Origin: JAWKIW01 sp041394145
GTDB taxonomy: Bacteria; Actinomycetota; Acidimicrobiia; Acidimicrobiales; Acidimicrobilacustridaceae
DNA: 64,000 nucleotides
NCBI GenBank assembly: GCA_041394145.1
Contig: JAWKIW010000005.1
Location: forward strand, 211,645-275,644
Reading direction: 5' to 3'
Both the position numbers and the translations under genes were made by a program. This document shows, piece after piece, positions 34,563-42,287 of this stretch (position 1 is the stretch's first letter; every line of letters begins with the position of its first letter). A model generated the notes under the pieces. That model saw only the letters and a list, made by a program, of their open reading frames with translations, made no database searches and was not told the DNA's origin.

Positions 34563-35383
34563 GCGCCGCCGCCGATCCCCGAGCCGCCGGCCCGACGATC
34601 GACCACAGCCCCGACCACGACGGGGCCGCGCACGGGATCGAGGCCCAGCCCGACGACCACTACTTCGACGTCATGGCCACCGTGGCCGAGACCCACTGGT
34701 GGTACCGGGCCCGACGCGCCTGGGTCGCCCAGGAGCTCGGGCCGCGGGTCCGGCCGGGCGCGATCGTCGTCGACGTCGGCACCGGGACCTCCGAGACGCT
34801 CGACACCCTCGCCGTTCTCGGGGCCGGCACGGTGGTGGGGACCGACATCTCGCCGCACGCCTTGGCGTTCGCCGCCCGGCGTCGGCCCCGTCCGAGCGTG
34901 CTCCGATCCCTCGCCACCGAGCTCCCCTTCCCGGACGCCTGCGCCGACGCCCTCGTCAGCCTCGAGGTGCTCGAGCACCTCGACGACGACGTGGCGGCCA
35001 CCTGCGAGTACCGCCGCATCCTCAAGCCCGGTGCCACCGCCTACATCACCGTGCCCTCCTACCAGTGGCTGTGGAGCGAGCACGACGACTGGGCGGCCCA
35101 CCGGCGGCGCTACGACGCCCGCACCTTCGAGCGGGCCGTCGTCGCGGGCGGGTTCCGGGTGCTGCGGACCTCCTACTACTTCTCGTTCCTCGTGCCGCCG
35201 GCCTACCTCATGCGGCGCACGCCGCTGAAGCGGCTGGTCAAGGCCACCAACGACGAGGTCAGCGCCATGCACCCGGCCGTCGACGCCCTGTTCGCCTCGG
35301 TGGCGCGCGTCGAGCGGGCGGTCGGTCGTCGATGGCGCATCCCGTTCGGCCTGTCGATCCTGTGCGTGGCGGAGGCGCGGTGA
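34559..35383 (+). CDS. Class I SAM-dependent methyltransferase
   Basis: The 274-aa methyltransferase has motif I (AIVVDVGTGTSETLDTL), VVGTDISPHAL, and VSLEVLEHLDDDVAATCEYRRILKPGATAYITVPSYQWLWS, the last a hallmark of glycan or lipid methyltransferases seen in polysaccharide gene clusters. HTHWWYRARR-like THWWYRARR near the start is also common there. Its likely substrate is a glycolipid or saccharide built by the genes upstream. It overlaps both neighbours by 4 nt. Confidence 0.88.
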   Translation: MSAAADPRAAGPTIDHSPDHDGAAHGIEAQPDDHYFDVMATVAETHWWYRARRAWVAQELGPRVRPGAIVVDVGTGTSETLDTLAVLGAGTVVGTDISPHALAFAARRRPRPSVLRSLATELPFPDACADALVSLEVLEHLDDDVAATCEYRRILKPGATAYITVPSYQWLWSEHDDWAAHRRRYDARTFERAVVAGGFRVLRTSYYFSFLVPPAYLMRRTPLKRLVKATNDEVSAMHPAVDALFASVARVERAVGRRWRIPFGLSILCVAEAR

Positions 35384-36834
35384 GCGCGAGGCGCACGGCG
35401 GCCGTCGTGACGGTCGCCGGCGGTGGGCTGGCGGCGGGCATCGCCGCCGCGGCGACCCGGGTCCTGTCCGACGAGGACCGGCGCGAGCGCCTGCGGCGCC
35501 AGGCCCGGGTGTGGCGGCTGACCGCCACGCGCAGCGCCCACTGGGCGGCGGTCAAGGTGCGCGGCGCTCGCCTCGACGAGGAGGCGCGCGCCGCGCTGGA
35601 GGAGCGGTTCGCCATCCGCACCGCCGAGGACGTCGCCGCCGAGCTCGGCAACATGAAGGGCGCCATCATGAAGCTCGGCCAGATGGTCAGCTTCATCGCC
35701 GACGGCCTGCCCGACGACGCGCGCGCTGCCCTCCAGAGCCTGCAACAGGACGTGCCCCCGATGGCGCCGAGCCTGGCCGAGGAGGTCGTCCGCCAGCAGC
35801 TGGGCCGCGATCCGGAGCACCTCTTCCTGGCGTGGGACCCCGTGCCGGTGGCCGCCGCCTCCATCGGTCAGGTGCACAAGGCGGTCCTGCACGACGGGCG
35901 CGAGGTGGCGGTCAAGGTCCAGTACCCGGGCGTCGGCAAGGCCATCAAGCACGACCTCGACAACGCCGAGATGCTCTACGCCATGTTCTCGGCGGTGGCG
36001 CTGAAGGGCCTCGACGTCCACGCCCTCGTCGACGAGCTGCGCGACCGCATGTACGACGAGCTCGACTACACGCTCGAGGCCGGCTGCCAGACCGAGTTCT
36101 GGGAGCGCTACCGCGACCACCCCTTCATCCGCATCCCCAAGGTCGTCCCCGAGCTGTCGGGGGAGAAGGTGCTGACGACCGAGTGGGTCGACGGCACGAG
36201 CTGGACCGACTTCGAGGCGACGGCGACGGAGGAGCAGCGCCAGCGCGCCGCCGAGGTGGTCTTCCGCTTCGCCCAGGGATCGGTGCACGAGCACCGCGTC
36301 TTCAACGGCGACCCGCACCCGGGCAACTACCGCTTCCACGCCGACGGCTCGGTGACGTTCTTCGACTTCGGGCTGGTCAAGCGCTGGGCCGAGGACGAGT
36401 TCGAGAAGCTCATCCCCATCCTCGACCTGGTGCTGGACCGCGACGCGTCGGGCACCGTCGACGCCATGGTGCAGGTCGGCTTCCTGATCGCCGACCACGG
36501 GCTCGACCCCGACCACGTCTTCGAGTGCGTCAGCGCGCCGTACCGCGCCTACTTCGACGACCAGTACACCTTCACCAAGGGCTACACGGCCGAGGCGCTG
36601 CAGAACGTCATGGACCTGCAGGGCCCCTACGCCGACGTCATCCGCTGTCTCAACATGCCACCGTCGTTCGTGATCCTCGACCGCGTGGTGTGGGGGGTGA
36701 GCGCTCTGCTGGGCCGGCTCGAGGCCCGCAACCGGTGGCGGGGCATCCTCGAGGAGTACCGCCACGGCGGCCCACCGGTCACCGCGCTGGGCGTCGCCGA
36801 GCACGAGTGGAAGCAGCGGCGAGGCCTGGGGTGA
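35380..36834 (+). CDS. UbiB/ADCK (ABC1) family kinase-like protein
   Basis: The 484-aa protein is a UbiB/COQ8-type atypical kinase. The KxGQ motif (MKLGQMVSF), the Ala-rich nucleotide loop (AAASIGQVHKA), the catalytic HRVFNGDPHPGNYRF and the DFGL in FFDFGLVKRW are present. In other bacteria the family supports quinone biosynthesis; actinobacteria have menaquinone, so here it may serve another lipid pathway. A short hydrophobic N-terminal segment (VTVAGGGLAAGIAAAA) may anchor it. It overlaps the methyltransferase stop by 4 nt. Confidence 0.9.
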   Translation: MSARRTAAVVTVAGGGLAAGIAAAATRVLSDEDRRERLRRQARVWRLTATRSAHWAAVKVRGARLDEEARAALEERFAIRTAEDVAAELGNMKGAIMKLGQMVSFIADGLPDDARAALQSLQQDVPPMAPSLAEEVVRQQLGRDPEHLFLAWDPVPVAAASIGQVHKAVLHDGREVAVKVQYPGVGKAIKHDLDNAEMLYAMFSAVALKGLDVHALVDELRDRMYDELDYTLEAGCQTEFWERYRDHPFIRIPKVVPELSGEKVLTTEWVDGTSWTDFEATATEEQRQRAAEVVFRFAQGSVHEHRVFNGDPHPGNYRFHADGSVTFFDFGLVKRWAEDEFEKLIPILDLVLDRDASGTVDAMVQVGFLIADHGLDPDHVFECVSAPYRAYFDDQYTFTKGYTAEALQNVMDLQGPYADVIRCLNMPPSFVILDRVVWGVSALLGRLEARNRWRGILEEYRHGGPPVTALGVAEHEWKQRRGLG

Positions 36835-36856
36835 GGCCGGCGAACCGGGGGACGGG

Positions 36857-37399
36857 GTGAGCGACGAGGTGCCGGTGTACCTCGCCGGGCCGGAGGTGTT
36901 CCTCCCCGACGCCGCGGAGGTGGCGGCCGCGAAGCAGCGCATCTGCGCCCGACACGGGCTGCTCGGCGTGCACCCCCTCGACGCCGAGACCGGTCTGGTC
37001 ACCGAGGACCTGGCGGCACCCGACCGGGGCCTCGCGCTGTACGACGCGCTGGTCGACCAGCTCGATGGCTGCGCGGCGGGCATCGCCAACCTGACGCCCT
37101 TCCGGGGGCCGAGCGCCGACGTCGGCACGGCCTGGGAGGTCGGGTACCTGCTGGGTCGCGGGCGGCCGGTCGTCGCCTACACCAACGTCACGACCCACTA
37201 CGCGGCGCGGGTCGAGCCGGACGGCTTGCAGGTCGAGGCCCACGACCTCGCCGACAACCTCATGCTCGAGGGGGCCGTGCGACGCTCCTCGGGCCTGGCC
37301 GTCGTGCGGGTGGCCACGCCCGACGCCGTGCGCTACACCGCGCTGGACGGCTTCGAGCGCTGCGCGGTCGCGCTGGCCGAGCTGCTCGGCGCCGGGTGA
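36857..37399 (+). CDS. Nucleoside 2-deoxyribosyltransferase
   Basis: The 180-aa enzyme transfers 2-deoxyribose between bases or hydrolyses nucleoside monophosphates. Motifs: YLAGPEVFLPD at the start, DGCAAGIANLTPFRGPSADVGTAWEVGYLLGRGRPVVAY, with the nucleophilic Glu in TAWEVGYLLG. It follows the UbiB gene by 22 bp on the same strand, so it could be at the end of that transcript. Its metabolic link to the neighbours is unclear. Confidence 0.88.
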   Translation: MSDEVPVYLAGPEVFLPDAAEVAAAKQRICARHGLLGVHPLDAETGLVTEDLAAPDRGLALYDALVDQLDGCAAGIANLTPFRGPSADVGTAWEVGYLLGRGRPVVAYTNVTTHYAARVEPDGLQVEAHDLADNLMLEGAVRRSSGLAVVRVATPDAVRYTALDGFERCAVALAELLGAG

Positions 37400-37412
37400 G
37401 CTCGGGACCTGG

Positions 37413-38006
37413 TCAGCGCACCCGAGCGTGGCGCTCGCGCCGGGCCCGATCGGCGAGATCGGCCACGAGGGCGTCGGCGTCGGTCCGGGAGCGCAACCGC
37501 ACCGACTCCCGACCGCGCTCGTGGGCGACGAACAGCTCCTGGACGTAGCGCGGGCGCTTCTCCCTCGGGAAGATCCACACCCAGTGCACGTACGTCGGAT
37601 CGAGGTGCTCGTCGCAGCCGTCGGCCATGTCGGGCCGGTTGGTGCCCCGGTGGATCCACCGCCGGCGGGCCACCCGCCACAGGCAGCGCCACCGCGGTGT
37701 GTCCATCAGCACGACGAGGTCGGCGGCGTCGATGCGCAGGTGGGCCGTGGCGCCGTAGTTGCCGTCGAGCACCCACTCGGGGCGTGCCACCAGCTCGCGC
37801 ATGGTGACCTCCCACTCGTCGGACGGCGGCTCGATCCAGCCGGGCGAGAAGTAGAGGCGGTCGAGGTGGACCACCGGCAGGCCGGTGGCAGCGCCGATGC
37901 GGGCCGCCAGGGTCGACTTCCCCGCCCCCCCGCTGCCCAGCAGCGCGATCCGGCGTGGCAGCGGTCGCCGGGGACCGTGCACCGTCGTGGGCCGGGGCGA
38001 GCGCAC
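37413..38006 (-). CDS. P-loop kinase, topology modulation/FlaR-like
   Basis: The 197-aa P-loop protein begins ALLGSGGAGKSTLAARIGA (Walker A) and has LDRLYFSPGW and DTPRWRCLWRVARRRW, the latter two typical of adenylate-kinase-like 'topology modulation' (FlaR) proteins. It probably phosphorylates a nucleotide or related small molecule. It is followed 36 nt later by the small gene at 38043 on the same strand; the gene order ends a plus-strand block and starts a minus-strand one. Confidence 0.85.
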   Translation of the reverse strand: MRSPRPTTVHGPRRPLPRRIALLGSGGAGKSTLAARIGAATGLPVVHLDRLYFSPGWIEPPSDEWEVTMRELVARPEWVLDGNYGATAHLRIDAADLVVLMDTPRWRCLWRVARRRWIHRGTNRPDMADGCDEHLDPTYVHWVWIFPREKRPRYVQELFVAHERGRESVRLRSRTDADALVADLADRARRERHARVR

Positions 38007-38042
38007 GGGTGCGTCACCCCCTCGGAGGGTGTGGGCCGCGGC

Positions 38043-38315
38043 TCATCGTGGGTCCTCCCAGCCCAGCAGGGTGGGGAGGCGCTCGAGGAAGGCACGCTCC
38101 TCGGGCCAGGCCGAGGCCTGGGCCTGCTGGCGGATGAAGGCGAGGAAGGCGCGCCGGTCGTCGAGGCCGAGCCGCTTGAGGTGGTAGCTGATCTCCTCCT
38201 CCATGCGGACCGACAGGGTGGGGCTGAGGTCCTCGGCGGGCGCGTGGGCGATCAGGTACTGGAAGCCGATGACGATGGTCATCAGCACCTCGTCGAGCGT
38301 CGGTTGCTCGGACAT
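38043..38315 (-). CDS. Small hypothetical protein (90 aa)
   Basis: The 90-aa protein (SEQPTLDEVLMTIVIGFQYLIAHAPAEDL) is largely helical with no signal or membrane segment and contains a Trp-rich end (QASAWPEERAFLERLPTLLGWED). I do not recognise the family. CAGACT 6 nt before the ATG suggests a leaderless start, and the frame has good actinobacterial third-position G+C bias. Confidence 0.7.
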   Translation of the reverse strand: MSEQPTLDEVLMTIVIGFQYLIAHAPAEDLSPTLSVRMEEEISYHLKRLGLDDRRAFLAFIRQQAQASAWPEERAFLERLPTLLGWEDPR

Positions 38316-38381
38316 GACCGCAGTCTGCCCCGCCGGGCGTCGGGCCGGCTCGTCGGGTCGGCCCGCCGAGCCGGCCGGCGC

Positions 38382-38966
38382 CTACCCGCAGCCCTCGCCC
38401 CCCAGGCGCGCCTCGTCGCCCGCCTCGCCGAGCAGCCGATGGTCGCCGTCGCCGTCGTCGAGGGCGTCGCCTTCGAGGTCGCCCAGGCCCTTGGCGATGA
38501 GGAACCCGCGGGCCCGCTCGGCCTTCGGGTACCGGTCGACGAGGGCGTGGAAGGCCGGGGAGTGGTTCGCCTCGACGAGGTGGGCCAGCTCGTGGACGAG
38601 CACGTAGTCGAGCACCCACACGGGGAAGCCGGCGAGGCGGTCGGAGATGCGGATCTCGCCGGTGCGCGGCGAGCACGAGCCCCACCGCTCGCGCTGGTTG
38701 CCGACCCAGCGCACCGACGCCGGCTGCGGCAGGCCGTGGCGGCGGGCGAGCGTCCGCGCCCGACCCTCGACGTCGACCGGTCCGGCGACGAGCTTGCGCT
38801 GCACCCGGTCGACGAGGGCCTGGACGTGGCGGCGCTCCTCGTCGGGGGCCATGCCGGCGGGCACCCGCACCCGGATGGTCCCGTCGACGACGGAGGCGGA
38901 GATGGTGCGGCGCCGGCGCGCGCTGCGGATGATCTCGACGGGCAGGGGGTGGGCGGGAACGGCCAT
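38382..38966 (-). CDS. YgjP/SprT-like zinc metallopeptidase
   Basis: The 194-aa protein has the DUF45 (YgjP) metal-dependent hydrolase layout: VRVPAGMAPDEERRHVQALVDRVQRKL and then RWGSCSPRTGEIRISDRL, followed by the zinc site VLVHELAHLVEANHSPAFHALVDRYP (HExxH plus a third His). It is likely cytoplasmic and of unknown physiological role. The ATG at 38966 starts the conserved part. It ends with a Gly/Asp-rich tail (EGDALDDGDGDHRLLGEAGDE). Confidence 0.88.
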   Translation of the reverse strand: MAVPAHPLPVEIIRSARRRRTISASVVDGTIRVRVPAGMAPDEERRHVQALVDRVQRKLVAGPVDVEGRARTLARRHGLPQPASVRWVGNQRERWGSCSPRTGEIRISDRLAGFPVWVLDYVLVHELAHLVEANHSPAFHALVDRYPKAERARGFLIAKGLGDLEGDALDDGDGDHRLLGEAGDEARLGGEGCG

Positions 38967-39048
38967 GGTGCACCTCGGACGGGCGGTTGCGGATGAGGGG
39001 GCACCGTCGTCGCGGCGGCGGGCGATCGGGTGGGACCGGGCGGTCGGG

Positions 39049-39642
39049 TCAGATCTGGGTGGGCACCGTGGTGAGCAGCTCGTCGTCGACGAGCTGGAGC
39101 CGCTCGCCGAGCACGACCCGCTCGCCGTCATGGGTGAGCCACCGGGCGCCGAGGTTGGGCAGGCGGTCGAAGGGGAGGTCGTGGAGCCGCTCGATGGCGT
39201 AGACGATGCCGCCGTGGCACACGACGAGGATCTCGCCGCCGCGGTACTCGCGCTCGATGTCATCGAAGGCCTCGTGCACCCGCTCGAGCAGGGACGCGTC
39301 GGACTCGAAGCCGGGAGGCCGCCGGCGGGCCTCGAGGTAGCCGGGCCAGGCCCGCTCGATCTCGGCGTGGGTGAGGCCCGACCACTCGCCGGCATCGCGC
39401 TCGCGCAGGCGGGGCTCGAGGACCACGGGGCCGACGCCGAGCGCACCCGAGAGGATCTGGGCGGTGTGCGCCGCCCGCTCGAGGTCCGACGAGATGATCA
39501 CGTCGACGGTGCCGAGCCGCTCGCCGGCGGCGTGGGCCTGTCGCCGCCCGAGCTCGGAGAGCGGGGGATCGGCCTGGCCCTGCCAGCGGCCGGTGGCGTT
39601 CCACTCGGACTGGCCGTGGCGCACGAGGAGGATCCTGGTCAC
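39049..39642 (-). CDS. Histidine phosphatase (phosphoglycerate mutase) family protein
   Basis: The 197-aa protein has RILLVRHGQSEWNATGRWQGQ (RHG catalytic motif), SSDLERAAHTAQIL, RERDAGEWSGLTHAEI and the second His in ILVVCHGG. This places it in the cofactor-dependent mutase-like phosphatase family, which includes alpha-ribazole and broad phosphatases. GTG 39642 is chosen over longer starts, since it matches the family's N-terminus and has TACCGT (39650-39655) 7 nt upstream. Confidence 0.9.
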   Translation of the reverse strand: MTRILLVRHGQSEWNATGRWQGQADPPLSELGRRQAHAAGERLGTVDVIISSDLERAAHTAQILSGALGVGPVVLEPRLRERDAGEWSGLTHAEIERAWPGYLEARRRPPGFESDASLLERVHEAFDDIEREYRGGEILVVCHGGIVYAIERLHDLPFDRLPNLGARWLTHDGERVVLGERLQLVDDELLTTVPTQI

Positions 39643-39806
39643 GGCCTGCACGGTATCCGGGGGGTGTGACGAGGCCGTGCACGATGGGTCGGGCCGCACG
39701 GCCACCGACGGTCGCCGGCCGTCCCTGGCCGTCGCCAGCTCGCCTCGATCCGCCGCCACCCCGGGCCATCACGGGGCGGGGGGGAGCCGGTGGCTACGCT
39801 TCGGCC

Positions 39807-40049
39807 GTGGCGACGTTGCGTCTGTTCGCCTCGGCGCGCGAGGCGGCGGGCACGAGTCGCGACCTCGTGGCCGGCTCGACGGTGGGCGAGGTGCTCGACG
39901 CGGCCCGCGCCCGGTACGGCGAGGCGTTCGCCGAGGTGCTCACCTCGTGTCGGGTGTGGCGCAACGGCGAGCCCGCTGCGTTCGACGACCCGGTGGCCGA
40001 CGACGACGAGGTGGCCGTGCTGCCGCCGGTGTCGGGTGGCTCGAGGTGA
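39807..40049 (+). CDS. MoaD/ThiS-family sulfur carrier
   Basis: The 80-aa beta-grasp protein (VATLRLFASAREAAGTSRDLV, then DPVADDDEVAVLPPVSGGSR) matches MoaD. MoaD is adenylated and thiocarboxylated on a terminal glycine; here the final Gly-Gly is followed by Ser-Arg, so either the tail is removed, the protein is unusual or the stop is displaced. TACGCT lies 6 nt before GTG 39807. The stop overlaps the GTG of the next gene. Confidence 0.88.
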   Translation: MATLRLFASAREAAGTSRDLVAGSTVGEVLDAARARYGEAFAEVLTSCRVWRNGEPAAFDDPVADDDEVAVLPPVSGGSR

Positions 40050-40966
40050 GCGTCCCGGCCCCCGCGGAGCCACCGCGCTCACGCCGTGAGCGGCGGGCCG
40101 CCAAGCGGGCCGACCGGATGCCGACCCGGGACTTCCCGATGCCCGGCCTGCAGATCGCGGCGACGGGCACGGTCCCCGCCGTGCGTGGCCCGCAGCCCCG
40201 GTGGATGCAGCGGCTGTTCGGTGGCTACGACATCGACGGTCCCCGCGTGCGCGTCGGGTTCGTGTGGTTCCTGCTGCTCGCCGGCGCGCTCTACGCCGGG
40301 CTGGTGGCCCTCGGCGTGCTCTACGGCCTGGTCGCCGGGGTGGCGGCCACCCAGACCGCGCGCGAGTGGCGACGCGTGGGCCGCCAGCCCAGCCGGCTCG
40401 TCGCCGGGCTCGGCGCGCTGCTCATCCCGCTCACCGCGTCGGTCAGCCTGGTGCTGCCCGGGCTGGTGATCCTGGCCGTGCCGGTCGCCGCCCTCGGCGT
40501 CGCCCTCTTCCGACGGCGTCGCCGCACGCCGCTGCTCGACGCCGCCGGGACCACCGTGCGGTCGAGCGTCTTCCACGCCGTCGGCGCGGCGGCCGTGCTC
40601 GTCACCTACCGGGCCAGCATCGCCGGGGCGATCATCCTGGTCGTCCTGGTGTGCGCCTACGAGATGGGCGACTTCCTCGTCGGCGCCGAGTCGGGCAGCG
40701 TGGTGATCGGTCCGATCGCCGGGATCATCGCCGTCGGCGTCTTCACCGCCAGCGTGGCCGTGTTCCAGCTGTCCCCGTTCCGCGAGCCGCTCGACGCCAT
40801 CGTGTTCGGTGCGCTCGTCGCCGTGCTCTGCCCGCTCAGCCAGATGGTGGCATCGCTGCTGCTCCCGACGGCCTCGGCCAAGGCACCGGCCTTGCGGCGG
40901 CTGGACTCGCTGCTGCTGACGGCGCCGGCGTGGGTGTGGCTGCTCTGGAACTACCTCGGCTCGTGA
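40046..40966 (+). CDS. CdsA-like integral membrane protein (phosphatidate cytidylyltransferase family)
   Basis: The 306-aa protein has a basic cytoplasmic head (SRRERRAAKRADRMPTRDF) and about eight hydrophobic helices from residue 72. The end KAPALRRLDSLLLTAPAWVWLLWNYLG resembles the C-terminal CTP-transferase motif of CdsA, and CPLSQMVASLLLPTASAK the preceding one. CdsA makes CDP-diacylglycerol. Length is normal. The charged catalytic motif is incomplete, so it could be a diverged relative. Start codon overlaps the MoaD stop. Confidence 0.7.
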   Translation: MSVPAPAEPPRSRRERRAAKRADRMPTRDFPMPGLQIAATGTVPAVRGPQPRWMQRLFGGYDIDGPRVRVGFVWFLLLAGALYAGLVALGVLYGLVAGVAATQTAREWRRVGRQPSRLVAGLGALLIPLTASVSLVLPGLVILAVPVAALGVALFRRRRRTPLLDAAGTTVRSSVFHAVGAAAVLVTYRASIAGAIILVVLVCAYEMGDFLVGAESGSVVIGPIAGIIAVGVFTASVAVFQLSPFREPLDAIVFGALVAVLCPLSQMVASLLLPTASAKAPALRRLDSLLLTAPAWVWLLWNYLGS

Positions 40967-41111
40967 CCGGCGCCCGGGTGCGGGTCGCCGACGGACTCGC
41001 CCGACCGGTGACCCGACCGGTGGGCGGCGACCTGACCGTTGACCGGTGCCCGCGCGGCACCGGGCCGTCGACCCCGACACGGCGATGCCGGGCGTGGGTA
41101 CGCTGGTGCCC

Positions 41112-41675
41112 GTGGCACGCCTCGAGGGGACCTCGCCGCTGTCGGCCGACCACGAGCGGATGCTCGACCCGTCCTACCTCGCCGACCTGGCCGACCGGCC
41201 GATCGAGCAGGTGCGGGTGATGCGGGCGGAGTGCGTCGCCGCCGAGACGGGCCTGTCGTACCTGCGCCGCATGGTGCAGGGCCCGCTCGACATCGTCGGC
41301 CACGAGCTCGCCCGCCGCGCCGAGGGCGCGGGATCGTCCGACCTGGCCGCCATCGTCGCCGACCTGCCCGACGCCCTCGGCGAGCACGGCCGTCCGCCCG
41401 GGGTGGGCCGGCTGCCCCGCACGTTGGAGCCGACCGACGTCGATCCCGAGCTCGAGGCCGCGCTCGACGCGCTCGTCGGCGACGGCCGGCTCGCCCGGGT
41501 GCCCGACATGGCCGACGACGAGCTGGCCGACCTCGCCGGGCGCCTGCGCGACTACGAGGAGCTGGTGTCCGACCGCCGTCGCGCCTTCTTCGGTGCCATC
41601 GACGCCCTGCAGGCCGAGATCGCCCGCCGGTACCGGGACGGCGAGGCGTCGGTGGAGTCCCTGCTCGAGGGCTGA
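41112..41675 (+). CDS. rsiG: RsiG-like c-di-GMP-dependent anti-sigma factor
   Basis: The ~187-aa protein carries the RsiG c-di-GMP motif E(x3)S(x2)R(x3)Q(x3)D exactly, at E45-S49-R52-Q56-D60. A second copy, E149-S153-R156-F160-D164, has Phe in place of Gln. RsiG in Streptomyces forms an antiparallel coiled coil that binds c-di-GMP and then sequesters the sporulation sigma factor WhiG. The protein here is all-helical and has the same two-motif layout. No whiG gene is in the window. GTG 41112 is preferred because TACGCT lies 7 nt upstream; other in-frame starts lie further upstream. Confidence 0.85.
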   Translation: MARLEGTSPLSADHERMLDPSYLADLADRPIEQVRVMRAECVAAETGLSYLRRMVQGPLDIVGHELARRAEGAGSSDLAAIVADLPDALGEHGRPPGVGRLPRTLEPTDVDPELEAALDALVGDGRLARVPDMADDELADLAGRLRDYEELVSDRRRAFFGAIDALQAEIARRYRDGEASVESLLEG

Positions 41676-41753
41676 TCGCCGCGGCGGCGGCCCCGTTCCG
41701 AGGCCCCGCGACCTCGTCGCGCCGGCCCGTGACGGAGCCCGGGCACCGCCGGT

Positions 41754-41772
41754 TTCGGTTTTCCCGACCGAA
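41754..41772. promoter_or_regulatory. Inverted repeat before the HTH regulator
   Basis: TTCGGT/ACCGAA arms (41754-41759, 41767-41772) flank TTTTCCCG-like T-rich spacer, in a short A+T-rich stretch that contains the likely -10 TTAGAT. It ends 19 bp before the start of the XRE regulator, consistent with autoregulation. Confidence 0.5.
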
Positions 41773-41790
41773 CTCCTTAGATTTTGTCCC

Positions 41791-42279
41791 ATGAACGAGC
41801 TGGAGCAGCGCTGGCGCGACCTCGGGGAGTTCATCCGCGAGCAACGGCGGGTCGACCGGCTCTCGCTGCGCAAGCTGGCCGAGATGGCGGGGGTGTCCAA
41901 CCCGTACCTCAGCCAGATCGAGCGCGGCCTGCGCAAGCCGTCGGCGGAGATCCTCCAGCAGATCGCCCGAGCGCTGCAGATCTCGGCCGAGACGCTGTAC
42001 GTGCGGGCCGGCATCCTCGACGAGACCGACCTCGAGCAGGACCTCCCCGCGGCCATCCGTCGCGACACCCGCATCGACGAGGACCAGAAGAAGACCCTGA
42101 TCCACATCTACGAGTCCTTCGTGCTCGAGCGCGAGGCCCGCACCGGCGCGACGGGCGGGCCGCGGGCCGCCGTGTCGGCGCCACCCGCCGTGCCCGCACC
42201 GATCGGGAGCGAGGCGGCGGACGGCGCGACGCCGTCGGACGCCGACGACCCGGAATCGCTCGCCGACGCCCAACGTTGA
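41791..42279 (+). CDS. XRE-family HTH transcriptional regulator
   Basis: The 162-aa protein has an N-terminal HTH_3 domain (LGEFIREQRRVDRLSLRKLAEMAGVSNPYLSQIERGLRKPSAEILQQIARALQIS) and an acidic C-terminal part including VLEREART and a low-complexity tail. Similar regulators occur widely in actinobacteria just before or near stress genes. It is 8 bp upstream of mshA on the same strand, so it may be co-transcribed with, or regulate, mycothiol synthesis. The ligand, if any, is unknown. Confidence 0.9.
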   Translation: MNELEQRWRDLGEFIREQRRVDRLSLRKLAEMAGVSNPYLSQIERGLRKPSAEILQQIARALQISAETLYVRAGILDETDLEQDLPAAIRRDTRIDEDQKKTLIHIYESFVLEREARTGATGGPRAAVSAPPAVPAPIGSEAADGATPSDADDPESLADAQR

Positions 42280-42287
42280 CCGCTCCG

